A stretch of DNA of 64,000 nucleotides, from NCBI RefSeq assembly GCF_030506305.1, contig NZ_CP119421.1, forward strand, positions 5,286,501-5,350,500. The letters are read 5' to 3'. A program made the translations under genes and the position numbers. The notes under the pieces are model-generated. The model had not been told where the DNA came from and ran no database searches. It saw only the letters and a list, made by a program, of their open reading frames with translations. This document shows positions 24,278 through 32,901 of the stretch, one piece after another. This DNA comes from Porifericola rhodea. Its GTDB lineage: Bacteria; Bacteroidota; Bacteroidia; Cytophagales; Cyclobacteriaceae. Every line of letters starts with the position of its first letter. Positions within the stretch are counted from its first letter, which is position 1.

Positions 24278-25717
24278 ATGAGCAAAATACAGGAGAAGAT
24301 GGATACGCTGAATCAACAAAGCGAAGTACAAAACTCTTTCCGCGATAGAATTTCTACCGTGGACGAGGCAGGAAAACGAGTGTGGATTTACCCGAAAAAA
24401 CCAAAAGGTAAGTTTTACAACACACGCACTCTGGTAAGCATAGTACTTCTGGCTTTCCTGTTCTCAGGCCCCTTTATCAAAATTAAGGGAGAACCTCTTC
24501 TACTGCTTAATATTCTGGAACGCAAGTTTGTAATTTTAGGGCAGATCTTCTGGCCACAGGATTTTTACCTTTTCGTATTTGCGACTTTAGTACTGGTTAT
24601 TTTCATTATTTTGTTTACGGTAGTCTATGGTCGTATTTTTTGCGGGTGGGTCTGCCCCCAAACTATTTTTATGGAGATGGTCTTTCGCAGAATTGAGTAC
24701 TGGATAGAGGGCGACTATATGGCCCAGCGAAAGTTAGACAAACAAGCCTGGAACCAGGAAAAAATTACCAAAAAGCTAAGCAAGCATGTTATCTTCTACG
24801 CCATCTCTTTTCTAATCGGAAATACCTTTCTGGCCTATATAATTGGAATAGAAGCAATGGAAGAAATCGTGACGGCCTCACCTTCCAAACATATTGGGGG
24901 GCTGTTTAGCATGATATTATTTTCTACCGTATTCTACTTCGTATTTGCCAAGTTTCGTGAGCAGGTCTGTACCAATGTTTGCCCTTACGGGCGTCTTCAG
25001 GGTGTGCTACTAGACCGGCAGTCAGTAGTAGTCGCTTACGATTATAAAAGAGGCGAAAAGCGGGCTAAGCTCAGGAAAAATGAAAATCGTCAGGCTAACG
25101 ATAAAGGAGACTGTATAGACTGCCAGCAGTGCGTACAGGTATGCCCTACCGGTATAGATATTCGCAACGGTACCCAGTTGGAGTGTGTAAACTGTACCGC
25201 CTGTATAAATGCCTGCGATAATATTATGGAAAAAGTAGGCTTACCCAAAGGCCTCATCCGCTACGCTTCGGAAGAGAATATCGCCGAAGGCAAAAAATTT
25301 CACTTTACCCGGCGTAGTATCGCCTACTCCATTGTGCTGCTAGCGTTACTGGGGGTAATGAGTGGCCTGCTGCTTATGCGCTCCGAGGTAGAAACCAGCT
25401 TGCTCAGAACACCCGGTATGCTCTATCAGGATCAGGGAAACAACAAAATCAGTAATCTGTACAACCTTAAAATTATCAACAAAACCAACCAGAGTATGCC
25501 TATCCATTTAAAGCTGCATGAAGAAAAAGGTAGTCTGCAAATGGTAGGAAATGAGCAGCTTTTTCTGGAAAAGCAAGGCCTTGCTGAAAGTGCTCTCTTT
25601 ATCATCTTTGACAAAAACGACCTTCAGCAAATGAAAACAGAAATACATTTAGGCGTATACTCCGGCGATAAACTCTTAGAAACAGTAGAAACCAACTTTT
25701 TAGGACCGGCAAAATAA
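24278..25717 (+). CDS. ccoG: cbb3 oxidase accessory protein CcoG (FixG/RdxA ferredoxin-like)
   Basis: A polytopic membrane protein of 479 aa with the FixG cysteine motifs: CGWVCPQ, CTNVCPYGR, and two ferredoxin-type clusters (CIDCQQCVQVCP and CVNCTACINACD). A helix at about 346-370 is followed by a C-terminal Ig-like periplasmic domain. CcoG is thought to reduce Cu(II) for oxidase metallation. It lies 25 nt after ccoP and before ccoH, the usual order. Confidence 0.96.
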   Translation: MSKIQEKMDTLNQQSEVQNSFRDRISTVDEAGKRVWIYPKKPKGKFYNTRTLVSIVLLAFLFSGPFIKIKGEPLLLLNILERKFVILGQIFWPQDFYLFVFATLVLVIFIILFTVVYGRIFCGWVCPQTIFMEMVFRRIEYWIEGDYMAQRKLDKQAWNQEKITKKLSKHVIFYAISFLIGNTFLAYIIGIEAMEEIVTASPSKHIGGLFSMILFSTVFYFVFAKFREQVCTNVCPYGRLQGVLLDRQSVVVAYDYKRGEKRAKLRKNENRQANDKGDCIDCQQCVQVCPTGIDIRNGTQLECVNCTACINACDNIMEKVGLPKGLIRYASEENIAEGKKFHFTRRSIAYSIVLLALLGVMSGLLLMRSEVETSLLRTPGMLYQDQGNNKISNLYNLKIINKTNQSMPIHLKLHEEKGSLQMVGNEQLFLEKQGLAESALFIIFDKNDLQQMKTEIHLGVYSGDKLLETVETNFLGPAK

Positions 25718-25765
25718 AGTAAGCAATTCTAAGCATAATTAGGCTTCTACTTAAACACCAAAAAA

Positions 25766-26200
25766 ATGAATTGGGGATATAAAATAACTTTCGCATTTAC
25801 TGCCTTTGTACTTTTCATTGGCATGCTGGTATTCAAAAGCTTTCAGCAAAATATAGATCTGGTAGCGGAAGACTATTATCAGCAGGAATTACAGTATCAG
25901 CAGCAGATTGATAAGATTTCAAACACCCAAAAGTTGAAAGGCAGCATCAGCTTTTCTCAACAAGACCAGCACCTTGTCATTCAGTTTCCTCATACGCAAC
26001 AACAGCAGTTAGAAGGTAGAATTAAGCTTTTTCGTCCTTCCGATGCTCGTTTTGACATAAGCACACAGCTTAGTCTTAATCAAGAGCAAACTCAACGAAT
26101 TCCTACTGCTGAGCTTCTTAAGGGACACTATAAAATTAAGCTGGACTGGACAGATGGAAGTGAGTCCTATTATCTGGAAGAGTCTGTTTATATACACTAA
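25766..26200 (+). CDS. ccoH: cbb3 oxidase assembly protein CcoH (FixH)
   Basis: One N-terminal membrane helix (YKITFAFTAFVLFIGMLVF) is followed by the FixH hallmark LVAEDYYQQELQYQQQID and a small beta-sandwich domain with GHYKIKLDW near the end. At 144 aa it has family length. CcoH stays bound to the mature oxidase and aids assembly. The next gene starts one nucleotide after its stop, so the two are coupled. Confidence 0.93.
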   Translation: MNWGYKITFAFTAFVLFIGMLVFKSFQQNIDLVAEDYYQQELQYQQQIDKISNTQKLKGSISFSQQDQHLVIQFPHTQQQQLEGRIKLFRPSDARFDISTQLSLNQEQTQRIPTAELLKGHYKIKLDWTDGSESYYLEESVYIH

Positions 26201-26201
26201 A

Positions 26202-26909
26202 ATGGAGTTTGTTTATACAGCATTTGCTTTAGGAGCCTTAGGGAGTTTCCACTGTGTGGGTATGTGTGGCCCTATAGCTCTAGCCTTACCCTTTCCTGGT
26301 AAAGCGAGCAGCCAAAGACTTTTGGGTAGCCTTCTATACAACCTGGGGCGCATTTTCACTTATGGCTGTATGGGCGCCCTATTTGGTTTGCTAGGCCAGA
26401 GTTTTGCCATGGCAGGAATACAGCAGAGCCTTTCTGTAGGTTTGGGCGTTGCCATTATTCTGGCAGTGCTATTACCACCTACACTAACTCGTAGGCTAAA
26501 CCCAAATACAAAGCTAGCAGGCATAATTGCCAGAGTAAAGCAGCAAATGCAACATTTATTTGGCATGCGCACCTACCCGTCTATGTTTATGATAGGTAGT
26601 CTGAACGGGCTACTTCCCTGTGGCCTGGTCTACCTGGGGTTGGCTGGTGCAACTGCTTCTGCCAGCATAAGTGAGGGAGCTGTCTATATGCTGCTCTTCG
26701 GCTTAGGCACCTGGCCTGTTATGCTACTCGCCACATTTTTCGGGCAGTGGGTCAATCTGAGTTTACGAAACCGTATTCGCTCAGCTATGCCCTATGTCGT
26801 TGCCTGTATGGGCATCGTATTTATTCTTAGAGGAATGTCATTAGACATACCCTACCTCAGCCCAAAGCTTATTAAAGATCAGCAGGCTGGCATTCCTATC
26901 TGTCATTAA
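26202..26909 (+). CDS. SafE/TauE-type membrane protein of the cbb3 cluster (CcoS-linked copper handling)
   Basis: A six-to-seven-span membrane protein (235 aa) starting MEFVYTAFALGALGSFHCVGMCGP. The HC-x3-C motif in helix 1 and GSLNGLLPCGLVYLGL in helix 4 are typical of the DUF2892/TauE-SafE-like proteins found at the end of fix/cco operons. These relate to copper transporters and are thought to help oxidase maturation. The start at 26202 is chosen because it lies one base after the ccoH stop and begins directly with the conserved helix. The exact role is inferred from position and the membrane Cys pairs. Confidence 0.82.
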   Translation: MEFVYTAFALGALGSFHCVGMCGPIALALPFPGKASSQRLLGSLLYNLGRIFTYGCMGALFGLLGQSFAMAGIQQSLSVGLGVAIILAVLLPPTLTRRLNPNTKLAGIIARVKQQMQHLFGMRTYPSMFMIGSLNGLLPCGLVYLGLAGATASASISEGAVYMLLFGLGTWPVMLLATFFGQWVNLSLRNRIRSAMPYVVACMGIVFILRGMSLDIPYLSPKLIKDQQAGIPICH

Positions 26910-26920
26910 ACATTAATTTC

Positions 26921-28276
26921 ATGAATACTGCGTTAATCCATAAATATAATGTACCCGGCCCTCGCTATACCAGCTACCCTACTGTACCCTACTGGGATCA
27001 GTCAGCACCAGAAGAAGAGGTATGGAAAGCTCAGGTAAAAGCGACTTACGAAGGAAGTAAAAAAGATGGGCTTAGTATCTACATACATCTGCCCTACTGC
27101 GAAAGTTTATGTACCTATTGTGGTTGCAATACCAGAATCACCGTCAATCATACGGTAGAATCGCCGTACATCAACACACTACTTAAAGAATGGGAGCTGT
27201 ATTGTAATTTGTTGGGCGAGGCTCCTTTAATTAAGGAGATACACCTGGGAGGAGGCACACCTACCTTTTTTAGTCCGGAAAACCTGAAGTATCTGATCAA
27301 TACTATACTGGCAAAGGGAAAGGTTTGTCCGGAGACTGAAATGAGTTTTGAAGCACACCCCAACAACACTCGCAAAGAGCATATGCAAGCTCTCTACACA
27401 TTGGGTTTTCGTCGGATGAGCCTGGGCATACAGGATTTTGATGAGGCTGTACAGCGAAAAGTAAATCGTATTCAAACTTTTGAGCAGATAAAAAAGGTAA
27501 GTACAATTGCCAGAGAAATTGGCTACACTTCTATCAACTTTGATCTGATCTATGGACTTCCACTACAAACTGAAACCAGTGTAAGGGATACCATAGAGAA
27601 AACAGCCCTTTTGAGACCCGACCGTATTGCCTTTTACAGCTATGCTCATGTACCCTGGCTCAAACCTGCCCAAAAAAGTTATGAGCAAGACCTACCTTCT
27701 CACCATTTAAAAAGAAAACTATACGAAACCGGCAAAGCACTGCTGGTAGATAAAGGTTATTACGAAATTGGCATGGATCACTTCGCACATCAGAATGATA
27801 GCCTTTACAAGGCAAGCCAAAATAAAAGTCTGCACCGTAATTTTATGGGCTACTGCACTGCTGCTACTCAACTGCTGATTGGCCTGGGCGCTTCATCTAT
27901 CAGTGATACCTGGACAGCCTTCGGACAAAATATGAAAAGTGTAGAAGCTTATATGCAGCAGGTAGAAGAAGGCAGGTTTCCCATTTACCGGGGGCATATT
28001 CTTAATCAGGAAGACCTAATAATTCGTCGGCACATACTTAACCTCATGTGTCAGCAGCAGACCCACTGGAAAGGTGCAGAAGCACCTGCCTCGCTATTTG
28101 CAGAGCTAAAAGAGCGCCTACATGAGCTTATAGAAGATAAAATTGTTAGTCTGGAAAAACATTCTCTTAAAATTTCTGAAGAGGGCAAACCTTTTTTGAG
28201 AAATGTTTGTATGGCATTAGACGCTCGTATGTGGAAACACAAGCCAAAAACAGCCTTGTTTAGTAATACCATTTAA
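26921..28276 (+). CDS. hemN: oxygen-independent coproporphyrinogen III oxidase
   Basis: A radical SAM enzyme of 451 aa. The iron-sulfur motif CESLCTYC (Cys60, Cys64, Cys67) followed by GC matches the CxxxCxxCxC of true HemN. The N-terminal YNVPGPRYTSYPTVP block and HLGGGTPTF, which separate HemN from HemW, are both present. It converts coproporphyrinogen III to protoporphyrinogen IX without oxygen, supplying heme when oxygen is scarce. It lies 11 nt after the SafE-like gene at the end of the cbb3 operon, so it should share FNR control. Confidence 0.96.
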   Translation: MNTALIHKYNVPGPRYTSYPTVPYWDQSAPEEEVWKAQVKATYEGSKKDGLSIYIHLPYCESLCTYCGCNTRITVNHTVESPYINTLLKEWELYCNLLGEAPLIKEIHLGGGTPTFFSPENLKYLINTILAKGKVCPETEMSFEAHPNNTRKEHMQALYTLGFRRMSLGIQDFDEAVQRKVNRIQTFEQIKKVSTIAREIGYTSINFDLIYGLPLQTETSVRDTIEKTALLRPDRIAFYSYAHVPWLKPAQKSYEQDLPSHHLKRKLYETGKALLVDKGYYEIGMDHFAHQNDSLYKASQNKSLHRNFMGYCTAATQLLIGLGASSISDTWTAFGQNMKSVEAYMQQVEEGRFPIYRGHILNQEDLIIRRHILNLMCQQQTHWKGAEAPASLFAELKERLHELIEDKIVSLEKHSLKISEEGKPFLRNVCMALDARMWKHKPKTALFSNTI

Positions 28277-28361
28277 GCAATTACTACAAAATTTATCAAT
28301 AGCTTTTTTCTCCGTCTTTATCTGATTAGTTTTGGCGGTGAATTTTGAAAAGGAAACTCTT

Positions 28362-28697
28362 ATGAAAGAAGAAGCACTGCCTAATAAAACAGGCTTCCTA
28401 GCAAAGCTTCAGGAAAAGTGGGAATTGAATAGCATCTATCAGGTATTTATTGTCCTTCTTGTATTTTCTCTTACCGGTAGCACGGTGGTAATGGTTCGCA
28501 AAATCTTTTTTGAATGGATAGGCTTTGACGAAACTACCAGCATGTGGCTTAAGACCGTTACGTACATCGCTTTTGTAATGCCTGCCTACCAGATTTTGCT
28601 TTTGGTATATGGCTTTTTGTTCGGGCAGTTTTCTTTCTTCTGGAATAAGGAGAAAAAAATGGTTTCCAGAATGAAAAAAGTCTTTGTCCGTAAATAA
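28362..28697 (+). CDS. small membrane protein, DUF6787-like
   Basis: A 111-aa protein with two membrane helices (VFIVLLVFSLTGSTVVMV and IAFVMPAYQILLLVYGFLFG) and a basic C-terminus (KKMVSRMKKVFVRK). The opening LQEKWELNSIYQVFIVL and the FWNKEKKM ending resemble a short Bacteroidota family I know as DUF6787; no function is known. The ATG at 28362 is preferred to a TTG at 28332. It follows hemN by 85 nt and could be the last gene of the cbb3 transcript. Confidence 0.65.
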   Translation: MKEEALPNKTGFLAKLQEKWELNSIYQVFIVLLVFSLTGSTVVMVRKIFFEWIGFDETTSMWLKTVTYIAFVMPAYQILLLVYGFLFGQFSFFWNKEKKMVSRMKKVFVRK

Positions 28698-28794
28698 AAT
28701 TTCGCAACCACTGCTTACTACTTAACTACTTATTCTTCAGTACTACCCTGGCTCACAACAGTATTTACACTCAAATGAATTATTAAGTTAATTC

Positions 28795-28823
28795 TTGAGT
28801 TCCCACCTAAAACCTTAAATTTG
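28795..28823 (+). promoter_or_regulatory. promoter of the class III aminotransferase gene
   Basis: TTG at 28795-28797 and TAAATTTG at 28816-28823 are 18 nt apart. The start codon lies 19 nt after the -7 box. Confidence 0.7.
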
Positions 28824-28841
28824 TACAAAAATAGTGATTGA

Positions 28842-30056
28842 ATGGGAGGAAGTATCACGAGCAATATTTCGCAAAGGCAACTTTTTTTAGACCATCTGGC
28901 ACAGACTACACACTTTCCTTTAATGTTGGAAATTGAGCGTGCGGAAGGTATATACATGTACAGCCCTGATGGCAAACGTTATCTGGATCTTATCTCTGGT
29001 ATTGGCGTAAGCAACCTGGGCCATCGCCATCCAAAAGTGGTGCGGGCAGTTAAAGAGCAGGTAGATCAGTACATGCACGTAATGGTGTATGGCGAATTTG
29101 TACAGTCACCTCAGGTGCAGCTCGCCGAAGCCTTAGCAAAAACGCTACCCTCTCCCCTTAATAGCTGTTACCTCGTTAACTCTGGTAGTGAGGCTGTAGA
29201 AGGCGCTCTCAAACTGGCCAAACGCTTCACTGGTCGCCATGAGCTAATTTCCTGCGTAGATGCTTATCATGGTTCTACACAGGGCTCACTCTCAGTATGT
29301 GGTAACGAAGGGTTTAAACAGGCTTACCGTCCGCTACTTCCCGGAGTTCAGCACATACGTTTTGGCAATTATGATGATTTAGAACACATTAGCGAACGTA
29401 CTGCAGCTGTCATTATAGAAACCGTTCAGGGAGAGGCAGGCGTAAGAGTGGCTAAGAAAGACTACTTTCAGATTTTAAGAGAACGCTGTTACCAAACTGG
29501 TACACTGCTCATACTGGATGAGATACAGGCAGGCTTTGGTCGTACTGGCAAATTCTGGGCCTTTGAACACTACGGCATTGTTCCTGATATACTGGTCTCT
29601 GCCAAAGGTATGGGTGGAGGCATGCCTATCGGAGCATTTATGTCATCACCTGAAATAATGGGTACACTGCGTGAAAACCCAATACTAGGACACATCTCTA
29701 CATTTGGTGGACATCCGGTAAGTGCGGCAGCTTCATTGGCTACCCTCCAGACCATACAGGAAGAAAAACTATACAAACAGGCTGATCATAAAGCCGGGCT
29801 TTTCAAAAAACTCCTCCGACATCCTAAAATCAAAGAGATTCGCCACAAAGGTTTAATGATGGCAGTAGCGTTTGAATCTTTTGAAGTACTCAAACCGATT
29901 ATTGATCGTGCTATTGAGCTGGGGGTAGTAACCGACTGGTTCCTTTATTGCGATAATGCAATGCGTATTGCTCCTCCCCTGATTATCACAGACGAAGAAA
30001 TAGAAGAAGCCTGCGATATTATTCTAAGAGCGATAGAGGAGGTCAACCTTAAATAG
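28842..30056 (+). CDS. class III PLP aminotransferase (acetylornithine/4-aminobutyrate type)
   Basis: A fold-type I, class III aminotransferase of 404 aa. VNSGSEAVEGALKLAKR binds the PLP phosphate, LILDEIQAGFGRTGKFWAFE holds the PLP-contacting Asp, and SAKGMGGGMPIGAF the Schiff-base Lys. HISTFGGHPVSAAA is the late conserved block. Relatives act on acetylornithine, ornithine or 4-aminobutyrate; there is no neighbouring arginine or GABA gene here, so the substrate remains open. It has its own consensus promoter. Confidence 0.9.
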   Translation: MGGSITSNISQRQLFLDHLAQTTHFPLMLEIERAEGIYMYSPDGKRYLDLISGIGVSNLGHRHPKVVRAVKEQVDQYMHVMVYGEFVQSPQVQLAEALAKTLPSPLNSCYLVNSGSEAVEGALKLAKRFTGRHELISCVDAYHGSTQGSLSVCGNEGFKQAYRPLLPGVQHIRFGNYDDLEHISERTAAVIIETVQGEAGVRVAKKDYFQILRERCYQTGTLLILDEIQAGFGRTGKFWAFEHYGIVPDILVSAKGMGGGMPIGAFMSSPEIMGTLRENPILGHISTFGGHPVSAAASLATLQTIQEEKLYKQADHKAGLFKKLLRHPKIKEIRHKGLMMAVAFESFEVLKPIIDRAIELGVVTDWFLYCDNAMRIAPPLIITDEEIEEACDIILRAIEEVNLK

Positions 30057-30141
30057 ACTTCTCTATACTACTCACGCTTAACATCTGTTTGCATGAATAT
30101 ATGAACTTTGGAAAAGTCATTACAGCTTAATAAAAGCCCAG

Positions 30142-30774
30142 ATGTTAAACTCTAAAACTACTCTTCTCTTTGATTTTGACGGTACTATTGCCGACTCCCT
30201 GCACCGTTTGCTGCAAATTAGTAATAGCTTTGCCGAAGAGTACGGCTTTCAGAAGATTGAGGAAAAAGACATACCACTATTCAGAACAAAATCTACCCTG
30301 GAGGCTTTTCGTGAGCTGAATGTTCCCTTACTTAAAGTACCAGTTATCGCAGCTAAAGTAAAAAAAGCTTTTCAGCAGGAGGTACACCTCTCTCGCCCTT
30401 TCCCTCAAATGAAAGAAGTTTTAGAGCAGCTAAGTCTGGTTTTTTGCCTGGGCATACTTACTTCTAACTCGGAACATAATGTCGGGCAGTTTTTAAAAAC
30501 GCATAAGCTCAACCACTTTGATTTTATCTATACTTCCAGCAATCTTTTTGGTAAGAGTAGAAGCTTACGCAGAATCATGAGAGAGAAAGCCATTAAAATG
30601 AGTGAGATAGTGTATATCGGGGATGAGATGCGCGATATAGAAGCCGCTAAAAATATAGGCATGGACATGATTGCTGTGAGCTGGGGAGCGCATACAGAAA
30701 AGGTCTTAGCAACGCTAAAGCCTACGTACATTGTCCATAAACCTAGTGAACTGCTTACCTTATTGCAAGCTTAA
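30142..30774 (+). CDS. HAD-superfamily phosphatase, subfamily IA
   Basis: The HAD motifs are complete: FDFDGTIADS (nucleophile and acid Asp, residues about 10-19), TSNSE (motif II), a Lys before the final loop (EKAIKM) and YIGDEMRDIEAAK (motif IV). A helical cap follows motif I, as in phosphoglycolate phosphatase-like proteins. At 210 aa it is typical. The substrate is unknown. Its end overlaps the converging msrB gene by 4 nt. Confidence 0.9.
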   Translation: MLNSKTTLLFDFDGTIADSLHRLLQISNSFAEEYGFQKIEEKDIPLFRTKSTLEAFRELNVPLLKVPVIAAKVKKAFQQEVHLSRPFPQMKEVLEQLSLVFCLGILTSNSEHNVGQFLKTHKLNHFDFIYTSSNLFGKSRSLRRIMREKAIKMSEIVYIGDEMRDIEAAKNIGMDMIAVSWGAHTEKVLATLKPTYIVHKPSELLTLLQA

Positions 30775-31397
30775 AGCTCTGGCTTTTCTTCAGGATGTTT
30801 CTCCAGATATTCTTTTACCAAAGCAGGTAGTTTATCTCCTTTAGCTACAAACAACATGGCATCACCGTTCATGCAATACCTTAGCCCTGTTGGCTTTGGA
30901 CCATCAGGAAACACATGTCCCAGATGAGAGCCACTGCTACTATCCAGCACCTCTATACGTGTCATACCATAGGTATTATCTTCTTTTAATACCACAGCTT
31001 TTTCGCTGATAGGCTGGGTAAAGCTAGGCCATCCTGTACCAGATTCAAACTTGGTAGATGTTGTAAACAAAGGCTGACCAGTTGCGGCAGAATAAAACAC
31101 TCCCGCTTCTTTAATTTTATTCAGAGGGCTGGAAAAAGCTCGCTCCGTTCCTGCTTCTCTTAAGATGTAAAACTCATCTTCGCTTAGCTTATCTTTCCAC
31201 TCAGAATCAGAAAACTCATATTCGTAGCCGCTTTTCATCTCAGACGCCCAGATACCAATATACTTCACTCCTCCTTTAGTATGAGCAGCCGTTTCTTCAC
31301 GATCAGCATTCTGCGACTGGCTGGGCTGGCTATTACTGCTACAAGCAAATCCGACGAAAGCGGATAAAACTATTAGGTATGATATTACTTTTTTCAT
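30771..31397 (-). CDS. msrB: lipoprotein peptide-methionine (R)-S-oxide reductase, zinc-free single-Cys type
   Basis: A lipoprotein signal (ending GFACSS, Cys19) and Ser/Gln-rich linker precede an MsrB domain with SGTGWPSFTQP, GSHLGHVFPDG and the active-site LRYCMN (Cys175). The two CxxC zinc pairs of most MsrB are missing: the positions read YSAATG and DSSSGS. Apart from the lipid Cys, Cys175 is the only cysteine, so there is no resolving Cys. It should repair oxidised methionines of envelope proteins. How it is re-reduced is not evident from the sequence. Confidence 0.92.
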   Translation of the reverse strand: MKKVISYLIVLSAFVGFACSSNSQPSQSQNADREETAAHTKGGVKYIGIWASEMKSGYEYEFSDSEWKDKLSEDEFYILREAGTERAFSSPLNKIKEAGVFYSAATGQPLFTTSTKFESGTGWPSFTQPISEKAVVLKEDNTYGMTRIEVLDSSSGSHLGHVFPDGPKPTGLRYCMNGDAMLFVAKGDKLPALVKEYLEKHPEEKPEL

Positions 31398-31421
31398 ACT
31401 ATAAATACCGATTTGTTACTC

Positions 31422-31446
31422 AAAAAGTTTGTCAATCCCCTGACAA
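31422..31446 (-). terminator. possible terminator after the charged-tail barrel gene
   Basis: TTGTCA (31429-31434) and TGACAA (31441-31446) form a 6-bp stem. On the minus strand it is followed by ACTTTTT. The stem is short, so confidence is limited. Confidence 0.5.
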
Positions 31447-32088
31447 TCAATTTTTGTCTTCAGACTTTTTAAAAAGCTCACTTACACCTATACGCTCCCA
31501 AAAGCTCTGGTCTTCCTTCTCTTTTTTTCGTTTTTCACGCTCCTTCTGCCTTTCTTTTTTTCTTTTGGCTCTTTCCTTCTTGCGTTTACGCTTTTCTCGC
31601 TTTTTTACCCTTTGCTTTTTGGTATCCTTTCCTATGATATAGCGTACTGAGACCGCTGTGCCAGCCTCAAACCAGTCCTCGTGCAAAATATGGTAAGCTG
31701 GCTTAAAGTCGGCGGAGACTGTTAAAGGCATAAAGGGTAATTTCACCTCCATACCTACCATAGCATCTATACCCAGTACCGGCCCAAATTCTTTTAGCCC
31801 ACCCAGGTGGCCACCGCCTCCCAGATATACATTAAGACCTCTACCCAAAACCGGATAGTGCTTTACCAGCATTAACGTACCTACCAGTTCACGTTCTCCG
31901 GCAGTCATCAAACCTTCTACAGCCAAAGTTTTAAAAATACGCTGCTTCATGCTGATGCCGTATTTCTCATTACCAAAACGTAAACCCACAGCTGTGCTAT
32001 ACTTTTGCGCCTCTGCCTGCCAGCTCAGGAGTAAAGCAAAAATGATTATTCCTACACCTTGTTTCATAAACATATCCCTAAAACGCAT
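31447..32088 (-). CDS. exported barrel-like protein with a long Lys/Arg/Glu-rich tail
   Basis: A signal peptide (KQGVGIIIFALLLSWQAEAQ) is followed by about 125 residues with an outer-membrane barrel pattern (GLRFGNEKYGISMKQR; GRGLNVYLGGGGHLGG). After the last strand-like segment (VSVRYIIGKD) a tail of about 60 residues is almost only Lys, Arg, Glu and Gln, ending SFWERIGVSELFKKSEDKN. Three starts are possible (32088, 32073, 32067); 32067 gives the cleanest signal peptide. Function is unknown; I do not recognise the tail. Confidence 0.65.
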   Translation of the reverse strand: MRFRDMFMKQGVGIIIFALLLSWQAEAQKYSTAVGLRFGNEKYGISMKQRIFKTLAVEGLMTAGERELVGTLMLVKHYPVLGRGLNVYLGGGGHLGGLKEFGPVLGIDAMVGMEVKLPFMPLTVSADFKPAYHILHEDWFEAGTAVSVRYIIGKDTKKQRVKKREKRKRKKERAKRKKERQKEREKRKKEKEDQSFWERIGVSELFKKSEDKN

Positions 32089-32272
32089 ACTTTACCTGCT
32101 TATTCTATGCCTCAACAATTGGGGCACTTCCATTTCAGACAATTTTTAAGCCTATTTGTTAAACTGGAAGATATTTAACTAGTAGAAATTAGCATAACCC
32201 ACATTTTTTAAAAAATGCTACTACTTTTATCCGTACAAAGCTCGCTTAGGTATTCAGAATTTTAGAGACTAA

Positions 32273-32806
32273 ATGATACTCAATATGAGAAAAGAAGGTG
32301 TCACTATAAAAGACTTAATAAATACCCTGCCACAGGTAGGTAAGGTACAATGGATAAGCATAAGAGCAGAAAGAGGCAGCAAGCCAGAAGAAATGGAAGA
32401 AGTATATGCCAATACTGAGCACGGTCTGGAGGGTGATCATTATGGTGGGGGGGCCAATGGCAAACGGCAAGTCACCTTTATCAATGAAGAACATCTAAAA
32501 TCTGTGGCCTCATTTTTAGGTAAAGAAGTACTGGACCCTGGGCTGCTCAGAAGAAATATTATGGTGAGTGGAATTAACCTGTTAGCGCTAAAAGACCAGC
32601 AGTTTCAGGTGGGTGAGGCTGTACTGGAAATGACTGGACTGTGCCACCCGTGTTCGCGTATGGAACAAAACCTGGGAGAAGGTGGCTACAATGCTATGCG
32701 GGGCCATGGTGGGATTACGGCACGCATTCTAAAAAGCGGAAAAATAAAACAGGGAGATACTATAAAACTAATTTCACAGCAAGAAAAGAATGATTCAGAA
32801 GCATAA
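32273..32806 (+). CDS. MOSC domain-containing protein
   Basis: The MOSC (molybdenum cofactor sulfurase C-terminal) fold is indicated by GLEGDHYGG near residue 52, QVTFINEEHL, LRRNIMVSGINLLAL and GLCHPCSRME with the conserved cysteine. The length of 177 aa fits free-standing bacterial MOSC proteins of the YiiM type. MOSC proteins carry sulfur or bind Mo cofactor, and YiiM/YcbX-type members reduce N-hydroxylated compounds. The start (32273, or the ATG at 32285) is uncertain. It stands alone. Confidence 0.88.
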   Translation: MILNMRKEGVTIKDLINTLPQVGKVQWISIRAERGSKPEEMEEVYANTEHGLEGDHYGGGANGKRQVTFINEEHLKSVASFLGKEVLDPGLLRRNIMVSGINLLALKDQQFQVGEAVLEMTGLCHPCSRMEQNLGEGGYNAMRGHGGITARILKSGKIKQGDTIKLISQQEKNDSEA

Positions 32807-32901
32807 TAATTTTAGGAAAAGCTGCTTTAGCGTTTGCACCCATTAATCATTTATGTTTATTTATATATTTAATCTTTACAACTCAACAACCTACTAATCA
32901 A

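Noticed and set aside
31379-31642. Plus-strand ORF rich in Phe, Leu and Ser opposite the charged tail
   Set aside because: Its composition is the mirror of the Lys/Arg/Glu codons on the minus strand; no promoter or family resemblance.
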